A stretch of DNA of 64,000 nt, taken from Scedosporium boydii (lineage: Eukaryota; Ascomycota; Sordariomycetes; Microascales; Microascaceae). Of this stretch, positions 45,455-56,480 are shown in pieces (the stretch's first letter is position 1; every line of letters begins with the position of its first letter). The translations under genes were made by a program, and so were the position numbers. Where the stretch lies: contig NJFT01000047.1 in NCBI GenBank assembly GCA_002221725.1, positions 124,001 to 188,000 on the forward strand. Direction: 5' to 3'. The notes beneath the pieces are model-generated. The model saw only the letters and a list, made by a program, of their open reading frames with translations, did not search any database and was not told where the DNA came from.

Positions 45455-46116
45455 GCTATTAAAATCAACCGTCGAATCAACAGACGCCCGATTCGTATCA
45501 ACTCTCCTCCTTCCCCCCCGGAAAAGCCTCCAGGAAAAGAAGAGTACCTATAAATTGGGGTAATGGCGGCCAAGAATTGGGGAACGATGAGGGGCCACAC
45601 AAAAGGGCAAGGCAATCCCTCCCGTGCATGCAGCTACACTACAGCAGTAGCCCGGGGTCTTTCGGCAGATGCTAGAAGCTTGCCTGGCCACTTGAGAGTA
45701 CGAAGTGCAGACACAACTCTTCGAAGCAGACAGATCAATTGTATCTAGGACGGATTAATTCCTCGCCGCGGAAAATAACCCACGTGGTTGTGCACCTGTC
45801 AAAGAACTGAAGGCTGTCCGTCCTTCATCCAAGATCTGGGCCGGGCCATCTCAATGATGTTGGATAGATTCGGGTCTGTCCAATAGTTTCATGATGAGAG
45901 GGAAAAAGTCCCCGAGTCACAGTCACATCACATACTGCTTCCAGACATCACTGGCCAAAGAGGCATGCAATTGGGAATTGTTGCATAATGGTAGCTCTTC
46001 TACCTGCAGATATGCACACATAAAGAGAAGAAAAACAAAAAAGAGACAGAAGATCGCAGAAGTAATTCCAGTCGAACGAAAGAGACAAAAAGTTAAAAAT
46101 GACAAAAAACGAAAAG

Positions 46117-46238
46117 GGCCGTTCCGGGGATTGAACCCGGGGCCTCGCGCAATTTAAGCCAGAAGAGTAAATCAGCCAATGACTGTTCACCATTTTCAGA
46201 AACCCAAAGCGCGAATCATACCACTAGACCAAACGGCC
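46117..46238 (-). tRNA. tRNA-Pro(TGG) with a 51-nt intron
   Basis: Minus-strand cloverleaf. The acceptor 5' strand GGCCGTT pairs with the 3' strand AACGGCC. The D arm is GTCTAGTGGTATGAT; anticodon stem CGCGC pairs with GCGCG; and the T arm is CCGGG-TTCAATC-CCCGG. The anticodon loop TTTGGG(T) puts TGG at positions 34-36, reading CCA (Pro). An intron at 46202-46152 separates position 37 from 38, the canonical nuclear tRNA intron site. The B box GGTTCAATCC is present; the A box is in GGTCTAGTGG. CCA is not encoded, as expected in eukaryotes. Confidence 0.93.
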
Positions 46239-46841
46239 GCTTGTTAGTTTCTCCGTCTGCCTATTTGGTACTATACACCTATCGCAGCCATCAGTCATCC
46301 CAAGTCATCCCAAGTAAAACGGATTTTTCGAGATATCCCAAGCGCAATACGGTACCATTCATTATCCTGAGAACAAAGATGGACAAGGATATTTGATGCA
46401 CGCCCAGAACTTAGAACACGTCCAATAAATTAGATATCCCAAAGGTTATATCAACATCAAGAACAGGGTATCGTCGAATCCCATCCCCGCCAAACTCATC
46501 CGCAAATCAAACTACAAAACAACGACAATGCACTCGAGGAACGAGAACCAAAAAAAAAAAAAAAAGGACAAGAGGAAAGAAAAAAAACATCAATCTCCCC
46601 GTGGAAAAACCAATTCTGCCACAAAACTTCGATCGACTCTTTTCGGCCCTCGATAGCCTTCATCAGGTGGATGGATAGGTGGTAAATACGACAGAGCCGC
46701 AATATTACAACAAGATTATAACGACAAGAGAGAAACCAAACAACCCAAGACGCAAAAATAGGAGTCGACACATGTGGTTCGCACACGAGAAACCGTGAGG
46801 GGAGAGGGGAGAGGGGGGAAAACACAGACAAGCATCACGCA
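46239..46841. other. 3' flank of the coiled-coil gene
   Basis: Contains a direct repeat GTCATCCCAA near 46292-46312 and an A-rich block at 46549-46590. The 3' untranslated region of the gene at 46842-50693 should lie here. No gene is supported. Confidence 0.4.
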
Positions 46842-49800
46842 TTAAGCCGACTGCGTAATGTCCGTAATCGAGTTGAGCATCCTGCGTAGTACATTAGTAC
46901 ACCGTGTTCCTCCCTTCGAGCACACGTCCTCTTCTCTCTGTCGTCACTCACTCTCGGTTACGCTCCCTGATATCCGCCTCGACCGAGTCCATCTGCTTGG
47001 CAGTCACCCTAGCTTTTGCCAGCTATGAAAAGAAAAAACAGTTAGCAGGGCACAATCCAGACAAGACACCCTTGTGTAAATGGGGACAACCGTGTATCAC
47101 GGATGCCACTACACCAGGCGCATAGAAAAGAGGAAGCATCAAGCAAGGGGCCCTCGCACCGAAGCTAATGCGGCCGATGAATAATCGTTTTCCTCACCTT
47201 CGGCAGCCGCCGTCTCGTTCTCGGCGTCAGCATCGGCGTCGCTCTTGTCCTTTGTTGTCGCGGCAGCAGTGGCCTGTACGTGCGTCATCTCATCGTCAGC
47301 AACCCTCGATCAAGTACAAGAGGACACAGAGGGCGAGTATTGTTCGTTACGCACCTTGGCTTCAGCAATCTCCGCGTCCTTAACCTTGAGCTGCGCCTGG
47401 AGCTCCTCCACCGCCTTCTCCTTCTCGCCAATCTTCTTCTCCAGTTCCTCGACCTTCTTCTCCTTCTCCTCGATCTGCTTCTCCTTCTCCTCCACCGTCT
47501 TCTCCAACGCCTCAACCTTCTTCTCCACATCCTCAAGCTTCTCCTGCAGCTCTTTGGTCTTCTTCTGCTCCGTCTCAATGAGCTCCGTCATCGTATGGTG
47601 CATATCCTCAAAGTCCGCCTTGGCCGTCTTGGCCTTGGCCTCGGCGTCCAGCTTGTGAGCCTCAAGCTCCTTCTGCGCGACTTCGACGTCCAACTTGAGG
47701 TCCGCGAGCTCCGCCTTGCTGACTTCGAGCTGCTTCTCGTACGTCTCCTTCTGGGCCTCTAGCTCGACCTTGAGGGCGTCGAGTTCTGTGGTGTCGGGCT
47801 TCGCGTTCCGGGCGGCGTCGAGATCGGCCTGCGCCGTCGCGCGCTCCATCTTCTCGTTCGCGAGTTGCTGGCCGAGCTCCTCCACGTCGGCTTGTACCTT
47901 GGCTAGAGTCTCCTTGGTCGATTCGAGCTCATCAATGGCAGTCTTTAATGTCGCATATTAGCAAAATTTAAACACTCATTCTTAAACAATCTGCGAATCC
48001 GCCCAACTCACCTTGTACTTGCTGCTGTGCTCGTCCGTAAGAGCAGCAATCCGCGCCTCATGCTCACCCGTCAAGTCATCGAAAGCCTTCGCCTGCGTAT
48101 CCTTAAGAATGGCAATCTTTTCAGCCTGCGAAGCAGAGTCCTCAGCCGACTGCTTCTTGAGCGCGTCAATCGCCTCGGCGTTCACCGAAATCAATTTCTC
48201 AACCTCCGTGGCGTGCGAGGCCTCGAGCTCCTTCTTCGCGGCTTCTACCGCGGCAACAAGGTCGGCCCGCGCCTTCTCGACCTCAGCCTTGGCCGCCTCG
48301 AGGTCCTTCTTCAAATTCTCAATCTCGGCGCCGTGCGCGCTGGCGCCCGACTCGATCTGGGCCTTGGCGACCTCGAGATCCTTCTTCAGCTGCTCAATCT
48401 CGGCAACCTGGGCGCTGCTGGACGCGGCGGCTTCAGCCTTGAGAGCCTCGGAGCTCGAAATGACAGCCTCGAGTTCCTTCTTCAAACCCTCAACCTCAGT
48501 AGCGTGGGCGCTGTCGCCAGCCTCCCTGACCTTGGCAAGCTCCTGTTCGTGAGCGGCGAAGATGCCCTGCTTCTCCTCCTCGATCTCCCTCTGAAGGTCC
48601 TCGACAATCTTGGCGTGAGAAGCGCCGAGCGCCTCGAGTTCCTTGGTAAGCGCAGCCTCGCTTTCGCTCCTGAGCACCTCGATCTGCTTCGCGTGGCTCG
48701 CCTTCAGCTGGTCCATCGTGGACTCCAGCTCGCCTGCGGCCGTATGCCTGGCGCCGTGGAGCTCCTCGGCGTGGCTGGCGCGGAGGGCGGCTAGATCCTT
48801 CTGGAACTCCTCCTCTCGCGCCTCAAGGGCGGCGACGGCGGCTTCGTGCTCTTTCTTGGCAGCTTCGAGTGCGAGGCTGTGGCTCTCAACGACCGCAGCA
48901 TGGTTCTCCGTCAAGTCGTTGTGCTTAGCCTCTAGTTCTTGGAACTTCCGCTTGAAGAAGGCGTCTCCACGGAGGCTCTCGATCTCGTCTTCGTAGTCCT
49001 GCGAAACCTGCTTCAGCTGCACCTCGTGCTTCCTCAGGACCTCCTTGAGGGTCTCGTCCTTGGCGACGCTCTCCTGCTGGATAGCAGCAGCCTTCTCCTC
49101 CAAGGCGGTTATCTGTTCCAGAGACGCGTCAAGTTCAGACTTGGCACGGCTCAATTGGGATTCAAAGTCCGCAAGGCTGGCCCTGACATCCTCCAGCTCC
49201 GCCGTCTTAGCCTGGACTTGAGCCTCCGCAGTCTCGCTAGCCTTCTGCGCGGCATCAACCTTGGCGGTAAGCTCCGAAACCTGAGCCTCGAGAGCCGCAA
49301 CCGTCGAGCCAAGCTGCTCACCGGCAGCGGCAACGGAAGCAGCGTGGTCGGCCTCCAGCGTCGCTTGGGAAGCAGTCAACTCATCAATCTTGTTCTGGAG
49401 CTCGGCAAGAGTGGCCTCATGGCTAGCCTTCAGAGCAGTGATGGCCTGCTCGCTCTCGGAGGAGTTGGAAGTAATCTTCTCTATCTCGGCGGTGTGCTTA
49501 GCCTCGAGCGCCTCGATTTCGCTCAGGCGCTCCTCGACAGCCTTGTTGAGGGCAGCCTGGGACTCATCGAGCTTCTCGGCATGGGCGGCCTCAAGGGTCT
49601 CAATTGTCTGCTTCAGCGAGACGAGTTCAGCCTCCGCCACCTCCTTGGAAGCAACAATGTCGTTGTATTGAGCCCTTTGCTGCTCCAGCTCGGCCTCGAC
49701 AGCATGCGCCCTCTCACTTGCGGCGGCAACCTGTCCCTCGAGGTCTGCGACGGCAGTTTCATGCTCGGCCTTCAAGCCGTCAATCTCGGCAGTGTGCTCT

Positions 49801-50693
49801 TCAGCGGCCTTGACACCAGCCTCCTCGTTTTGGGCGGCTTGTCCCAGCTCGGTTACTCTGTCCTCCGCTGTCTGGACCTTGGTCTTGAGTGATTCGATTT
49901 CGGCCTCCTTCTCAGCTAGCTTGGCCTTAAGCTCCTCGAGCTCCTTGCTAGATGCGGCGGCACCGCTAGCCGAGGAACGAGACACGGGTCTCGCAGCAGC
50001 AGAGGGGGCGGCAGTGGTAGTTCCGCTGGCGAGTGAAAGCCTCTTCCTTGCCTCGGCAACAACGCCGGTCGAAGCGGTGGAACGGGTTCTCGTGGCACTC
50101 GTCGGGGCGGCGCTCGAGGAGGCAGCGGTCCTCGAAGACGTCGAGCTGGTGGCGGTTCGTGGCGATGCGGTAGCAGAGGTTCCGGCAGCAGCCCGCCTGG
50201 CAGTGCTGGCAGCGGACGGGGCGGTAGCCGTTCCAGTCCTTCGCTCGGTGGTCCTTCCGGGGGAGGACGAGCTCAGCGAAGAGCCAGAAACAGTCGAGGT
50301 GCGACGGGCGCTGGACGTGAGGGTCCGCTTGTGACTCTCATCCTCGGAGGCAGAGATGGAGGCCCGCGATCGGTGGGTAGCGGTCGACGAGACGCTGGCA
50401 GCTGCGGTCCGGCGGACAGTGGACGATACGGGGGGTCGGGTGGGAGGCTTGCTGAGCCCACCGGTAGCACGGGCGGCGGCGGACGCTGTCGTCTTGGTGG
50501 CTGCCGAGGCGGTCACTGGGCGGCGGGCTGTGGTCGGTTTCGTGGCAGAACCCGATGCTGCCGTCCTCGTCTTGCTGACACCGTTGGCGGCGGAAGGAGG
50601 TGAGGAGGGGACGTGGCTAGGTTCGGCGGGAGCCGAGGTGGCAGGGGCAGCGTCGCCGTGGGAGACGACCTCAAAGCTCTCGTTGTCGGCCAT
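46842..50693 (-). CDS. Large coiled-coil protein with disordered Ser/Thr-rich N-terminus, 5 exons
   Basis: About 1148 residues; not assigned to a named family. Minus-strand exons: 50693-48012, 47942-47355, 47273-47198, 47012-46952 and 46881-46842. The start MADNESFEVVSHGDAAPATS is well placed. Residues 1 to about 240 are disordered and rich in Ala, Ser, Thr and Arg (TASAATKTTASAAARATGG). From about 245 to 1090 it is nearly unbroken heptad-type coiled coil with Glu, Lys, Ala and Leu dominating (LEELKAKLAEKEAEIESLKT); GDAFFKRKFQELEAKHNDLT is a less repetitive segment. The last exons are small; the acceptor for exon 4 (GCAAAAG before CTAGG) is chosen because it alone yields AEARVTAKQMDSVEADIRER and the end ITDITQSA. 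The composition suggests a structural or tethering protein. Golgins, septal or cytoskeletal proteins look alike at this level, so no function is claimed. Confidence 0.87.
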
Positions 50694-53610
50694 AATGTCT
50701 ACCTTGAGTAGAGTATATCACAGTATTAATTGGGAGCCGTGGAACTAAACAAGCACAGTATCGGAACGAGGTGATAGAGCTAGAGACCACGCGAAAGGTT
50801 AGTTTAAAGCCCCTCTAATGATCTGCCTTCACGGATGGCCCGGTCAACTTTGCCCTTAGTGGCGTATGGATGATAAACGTATAAGATCGAAATACTTGTC
50901 GCGTCGTTCTAGGGACAGGTTGAGAATGGTGTAGGAGAATACCACCGTCTCACGTTGTGCGGAGAAACATCAATGGTGGATATCTAGAGACACCGCCAAG
51001 GAGAGAGAGAATGGGTTTTTGCTGGCGCTTACCACTTCAGATATTTCCCAAAGAAGCTCTCCTAGACAAAAAGAGCTACGATTAAAAGGAAGGCTGAATG
51101 ACAACGAACACGACGAAAAACCGTGCCGAACAAGCAGGACGAAACGGCGTTCGGTGGAAAAGTCGACAAGATCGGACGATAAAAAAAAAATTGGACTCGT
51201 GGGGTCGTCGATTGGAAAAGGGCCCCTGAGTAAATGACACGCTCCAACGAAGTCGGTCGAGCAAGGTCAGTAAGACAGACACGTCGTTCAAACGATAGAG
51301 AACACGGTGCTCTCTCTCCGAGACTAGAGAGTCAACGGGTTATGCGGCGGGTTAATTCTTCTAAACGTTGGTCCCTCGTGTGAATCTCGTGGTGTTTTCC
51401 GACTTCCTTTTTGCGCAGATTTTCTAGGAGAAGTGGATAAGGGGGGAGGATTCAAAAAATTGGCTTCTTGGTCCCGGGCCGAGCATGAGGGATGGAGACT
51501 ATGGATACTATGGATACTACGCGAGGGACCGCCTTCCTTGGAGATTGGCACTTCCAGGTTGCGGATTGGCAGCTGGCCGTATTGAGCCTAGCCTGGGTCC
51601 TAGCACCCACTTTAGTCAGGCCGACCAACCAGGGGTCTTCATTACAGTGGTGACACTCTAATCACACCGCAAGAGGTACCGGTACTCAAGGTTTGTATGG
51701 ACTAATTTGCACGAGGGACCACACGGAAAAGTACCTTGACACGGCGAACCACCAGCATGAGTACGAGAAACAAAGTATCAATCAGTCTGATCACGGGGCA
51801 GCCTCAAAACTGCTTACCTGCATCAATCAATCAACCAACAATTCTGGAGCCCGTGTTCTGTACTTCGTCCACAGCAACAGCTCCCCCTGGCGGAGCATCG
51901 TATGGCGTGTTGTCCAGCTTCTTGGTCTCTTGGTGCCTCCAGACACCAAACAAGCTGATCGCAGCTTGCGAAAACAATCATTGAAGCTAATACGCCCTCC
52001 CCAATTCTGTGAAAGAGATGCCACTCAACCTATCGAGATGGAGCCTAGCGTTTGGACTTTCATCTGATGTCCCATCCTGGACTTCGTACCGCTACATCAA
52101 TGCCCACCTGAGTCCGCAGTCCTGCACGACCTGCCTCGCAGATCCCTGGATACCCACGAAATCCCACGAATTCCCATGCTCCTCCGTAATTGGGTACGAA
52201 AGGCCCCCAAACCCTGCGCTTCCGGAACGCGAAACCAAAATCCATGCGCGTCAAAGAGCTTTTTGGTAACATGGATGCAATCAATTTAGTTTTCCCCCCA
52301 GAGGAGCAAGCAAGACCCTTCAGAAGACCCTTCATCCCAGCTTCTTAGCAGACAAACTTATAATAGTATTACCCCGTCGTCGCCGTTGGAAAGAAGCAAT
52401 GACGCATAATACCCGTTTTAGACTACCACTCACCTCCGACACGGTCTTACAGTTTGCCGACGCTCTCAAAGCAAGGTAGGTTCCCAAGCAACGTCGATCC
52501 GGATCCGCGCTTGGTCCATGCTTGGAAGCTTGGGAGGGAACCCCCCCAACCCCATGGTTAAGCAATGAGGTCCGGCCGGTTGACAGTCAAGGAAAAAAGC
52601 TCCCCTAAGTTTGTCCATCACGGGATATCACCTGGTATTATAACCCTCCTGAAACGAGATAGTATAATAATCCTTCGTCATCATCCCGGAGGCGGTGTAA
52701 GGGCTCGGTCTGGGTCAGTGAGCTGTCACTTTATTGCTCAGGCCTGAGAATAGTCGCACCGTTTCCCAAGAAATTGACGTGAGATCCACCCTGTCTTCGA
52801 TTAGCAACAGGGGGGAAGTGGGAGTTATGGGATGGGTTTTACGAGAGATTAGAAAGGTGATGCGGGAAGATACCTAGAAGAGCAGGAAACAGTCAATTGA
52901 TGACAACATTGAAGAATCAATGTCAAATGAGTCAACCTAGGAGCTTCCCCCCTCTCAGGAGTATATACTGTTGCATCAATCCTAAGGTTTCAGGCTTCCC
53001 CGGATCTCTTTACTCCCAGAGAGGCGAGTCAGTTTGAGACCAAACATCAAGTATTCTCGATTGTTAAGTCAACCTCAACCTCATTCTGTCCTGTCGTCCC
53101 TTACAATAGACTTGGATGGGATAGAGAGCGGAATGGCCGTAATCGTTTCACACGAGGCTGCCCTAATCCTGTCCTCTGGGGGAGAAAGGGGATCAGGAAG
53201 AGAAAAATGGCAAAAGGGGAAACTACACTTAAATCCCATTCCGAATACTCTCAGTAAAAGTTGTGAAAATTAAGAGGGTTAAGAAGCGCTGCCAGTCAGA
53301 GTAGAGTCTCTCATTACTACTAGTATTAAATCTTATCAATTTCCATGGTCCTGGGTGAAGTTATCTTCCAAACCGTGTTGTCCATAAAACTCCAATGTCC
53401 ATTAAACTCCCTTGCCCTTCGAACCAGCTAAAATATCTATACACTTAAAGGCAGCTCATAAGCCTAAGAAAGCTCTCTTATCGCCCTCTTAATAACAGAA
53501 ATGTGGTGCCGCATTTTCCTCTTCGTCTCGTCTCAGGTCGATCGTCAACCTCGGAATATCCACCTGCTCTCCACGCGGGACGGCCCTCGTATGTTTCGAA
53601 GATGATAGTA
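50694..53610. other. Intergenic region (2.9 kb)
   Basis: The right-hand neighbour ends here, and the coiled-coil gene's promoter lies at the left. A tandem CTATGGATA near 51500-51519 is visible. Open frames are short and none shows a domain, so nothing further is called. Confidence 0.45.
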
Positions 53611-55053
53611 TCATTTTCCGGTGCCTGGGTCGAGCCGGTTGGTAGAAGAGACATGGAGCTGCATCTGCGAAGCGGAGGAACTGAAGCTCGGGTCTTGCAC
53701 ATTACCCGCGACATGTGGTTGGACAGGCGAGGAGACGCTATAACTGGCCGTCTTCGGCGTTATCGTGGTGGCAGTGACAATACGCGTGGCGCTGCTTTCC
53801 TTGCTAAAAGTGGAATCGGGAGGAAGGGAAAAGGCCGATCGCGGGGCGGTGATAGTACTTCTAGAAGTGATCGCGGAGCCCGGCCTTGGAGTGATGACAT
53901 CGCCGCCATTGGCCCTCCGCGCCATCTTCTCCCTCATCTGAGCTCTTCGGTCCACTCGTGTGAAGGACACCACTGGTCTAGCGGGGTTCGATTTTGTGGC
54001 CGGAGGCTTCTCGTTGCTGGGGTTGCCGCGGGTATCTGATGGCGCTGATGTTGAGCGAGATAATCCTTCCTCTCGCAGAGAGCCAGCCTGAGATGCCGCA
54101 TGGCTTGATGTGCTTGCGTGTCGATCTGGCGAATTAGAAGTCATCATGGATCTGACCTTCTCGGCCCGAGCTTGGTCACTAGGGGTAATGGACTGCTGGT
54201 TGCGCTGCATGCCAAGCGGCTTCTCAACCTCTGGTCTCTCAGAATCTCGGGATTGTTCACGAGTCAGCAGCCTCTCCTGCGCCGCGATCGCGTTGAGTCC
54301 CCCCGACACCCTCCGCACAAATCCTTCCATGGCGTCCACCATCTTATACTTCGGCCCAAACGAGACCTCAAACTCTCCTCCGTCAGGATCCTCATCTTCG
54401 ACCATATCCGCGGCTACGAGGTTGAGTCTCACGATCCACACCGACACCTTCGTAAGGATGTTCAAAGTCGACTTCGTAAACGTCCCCGTCTTCCCGCCAA
54501 GTTCCGTCGCCGCATCCACGATCGCCTTGACGATAGCCACACACATAGGAATATGCAGTGTCCTGAGCTCCGTGTCTCTCACGGCCGCAGTTTCTTCGGT
54601 GTGCGCAGCATGGCAGACTTCATCCACGAGGAACTTAATTTCCTCGAAGGCCCGCTTGTAGTACTCTGCCCGCTCATGGAAGTGGGCCGTTTGCGCCGAG
54701 AGGTTCGGTGCATGAGGGGCGTTGTTGGCGAAGTTCCGTCGAAGGTATTTTAGGTATTTCCAGAGCTTTCTGCCAAGGTGCGTGCTGGGGCACTGAGTTA
54801 GGAGGATGGCCAACCAATCGCCTTGGCCCATGAGAGCTTCGACGGGATCGAAGCAGGAGATCTCAAAGGCTACCATGCTTTGAGTTTCTGGGTCTGGGAG
54901 CTGGTCGAAGATTGTAAGAGTTTCGCCTGGTATGGAGGCCTCGGGTGTGACTGGTCGTCTGGCCATGTCTGGATGGCTATCGCCTAACTGGCTGGTCTGA
55001 GCAGTTGGATTCACAGCGGTGTTTCCGCTGCCAGAGTGTTGGGCGGAAGGCAT
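53611..55053 (-). CDS. Uncharacterised fungal protein, helical N-terminal domain and disordered C-terminus
   Basis: Not recognised; 480 residues from the ATG at 55053 (MPSAQHSGSGNTAV). The frame is open upstream to an ATG at 55200, but that extension looks like leader. Residues about 40-260 form a well-behaved, Leu/Ala-rich, probably helical domain (MVAFEISCFDPVEALMGQGD, then LGRKLWKYLKYLRRNF, then FEEIKFLVDEVCHAAH, then HIPMCVAIVKAIVDAATELG). A further helical stretch runs to about 300 (GGEFEVSFGPKYKMVDAMEG). The rest is Ser/Thr/Pro-rich and basic, with FTRVDRRAQMREKMARR near 395. No signal peptide or membrane segment is visible. No intron is needed. The neighbouring gene to the right runs on the same strand, 1.4 kb away. 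Confidence 0.75.
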   Translation of the reverse strand: MPSAQHSGSGNTAVNPTAQTSQLGDSHPDMARRPVTPEASIPGETLTIFDQLPDPETQSMVAFEISCFDPVEALMGQGDWLAILLTQCPSTHLGRKLWKYLKYLRRNFANNAPHAPNLSAQTAHFHERAEYYKRAFEEIKFLVDEVCHAAHTEETAAVRDTELRTLHIPMCVAIVKAIVDAATELGGKTGTFTKSTLNILTKVSVWIVRLNLVAADMVEDEDPDGGEFEVSFGPKYKMVDAMEGFVRRVSGGLNAIAAQERLLTREQSRDSERPEVEKPLGMQRNQQSITPSDQARAEKVRSMMTSNSPDRHASTSSHAASQAGSLREEGLSRSTSAPSDTRGNPSNEKPPATKSNPARPVVSFTRVDRRAQMREKMARRANGGDVITPRPGSAITSRSTITAPRSAFSLPPDSTFSKESSATRIVTATTITPKTASYSVSSPVQPHVAGNVQDPSFSSSASQMQLHVSSTNRLDPGTGK

Positions 55054-56480
55054 TGAGCGTATCTTCAGAGTGGAAGGAACCCAACTGTGGTTTCTGGATG
55101 TAATGGGCTTGATGAGTTTGGAAATTGATGTTTGTCTGTGAGAAGCCACGAGATGGATTAACAAAATGGAAAAAGCGGGATCTTGATTGGAGATAGACAA
55201 GAGGAGGACTTACTCTTCTAGGGGGCTAGAGATTCATTTTAAGCAGGCAAAGGGGCAAGAGAATGTGAATGTTGAACACAGGAATGGAGAAAATTAGCTC
55301 CGTGACTGCTCAAAGACCTCTCATGATAAGAGATCAATTGGTATTTTTCACAACGAGTTTCTGTTTGCCCCAAACATGGGCCAATTCATTCATCCTCGCC
55401 CTCGACAGAAATGGATAGCTCAAAGAATCATACCCTTGGGTGCTCCTTCCTCGCTGTGATCTTTTACAAGGAGGACATTGGATAATCAGTGTATCAGCAC
55501 TGAAGCTGGGGATATTCAACTTGCCCATATGAAATTTCAGCTTGCCTCGATCTAGGGGTGTGATGCACCCCACGCTGCAGGAAAGAGCACTGCTGTGAGG
55601 TTAAATTTTGGTCTCCAGCAGAAGCTGTTTACAGTGTAATTTGATCCATACGCACTGTACACCGGCAGTTGAGTGCAACTCAGTGGGAGCAGGAACGACT
55701 TACACCTCACCTCAACTGGCGATGAACTACGAAGTACTTCTGACATTTCCAACAAACTTGGAAGGTGTGACTTCGAGCTAGGCATCTACGGCTCCCCTCC
55801 TACACGTCCTTGGGGCCCCACCGCTCCTGATCCTAATTACATACAGTTTCTGTTATGCTCACGACACTCCGAGCACCAGAAAATCCCAAGTTTCTTGCCA
55901 GACTCTTTTTCTCCTACGTACCTGTGTCGATGGGCTCAACCCCCCTGGCTAGTGTTTTCAGCTTCTGCACCAGAGCGTTGACAGAAAGGCGCAGCTAATA
56001 AAGTGCCTTCCACCTCCGATTTAAGGATAGATGCACAAGTGCCGCTGGCACTACAAAGTTGATCACGAAGACTGGACCTTAGAGGCAGCTCAGACTGAAA
56101 TTCGCCTATCGAGGCCTTCATATATCTATCATCTTCAAGCGAAGGAGATATCTAATATAAGAAAAGCGGAAAAAAGGCTTTTATCTTCCTGCAGCCTCCT
56201 CGCGAGCCGCCGTTGCTTCCATCATATTGTACAACAAAAAAGGTTCTCGTTTCATGACATGGTTCTCGTTTCCAATTTCAACAGTTGTCCCTAGACACCG
56301 AGCACCAAAAAGATATATACACCCAGTTAAAAAAAAATGAACAAAGAAAAAAAGTGGTTATGTCGTGAAGCTCATATTCCCCTCCGACATGAGCCTCGAA
56401 AAGCAGAGTAAAATAAGCGGGGGTGGGGACAAGAACAAGATATTGCATCCAGTCTGGATATATAAAAGTTGTGGCGGCGG
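55054..56480. other. Intergenic region between two uncharacterised genes
   Basis: Contains TACGAAGTA at 55728-55736 and AT-rich sequence near 56300-56460 that probably belongs to the 3' end of the right-hand gene. No gene is supported. Confidence 0.4.

Larger units (their letters stand above)
42762..46116. other. Intergenic region with short tandem repeats
   Basis: No protein gene is supported in this 3.35 kb stretch. It contains TACGAAGTA at 44607-44615 and 45355-45363, ATCAATTGAT at 44670-44679 and 45269-45278, and two small tandem repeats listed separately. A polypurine run on the plus strand lies at about 43740-43830. The part next to 42761 is the P450 promoter. Confidence 0.45.

Noticed and set aside
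48027..49892. Leu/Gly-rich open frames on the plus strand over the coiled-coil gene
   Set aside because: Repetitive Glu/Lys/Ala codons on the minus strand create open Leu/Ser frames on the other. No motif is present.
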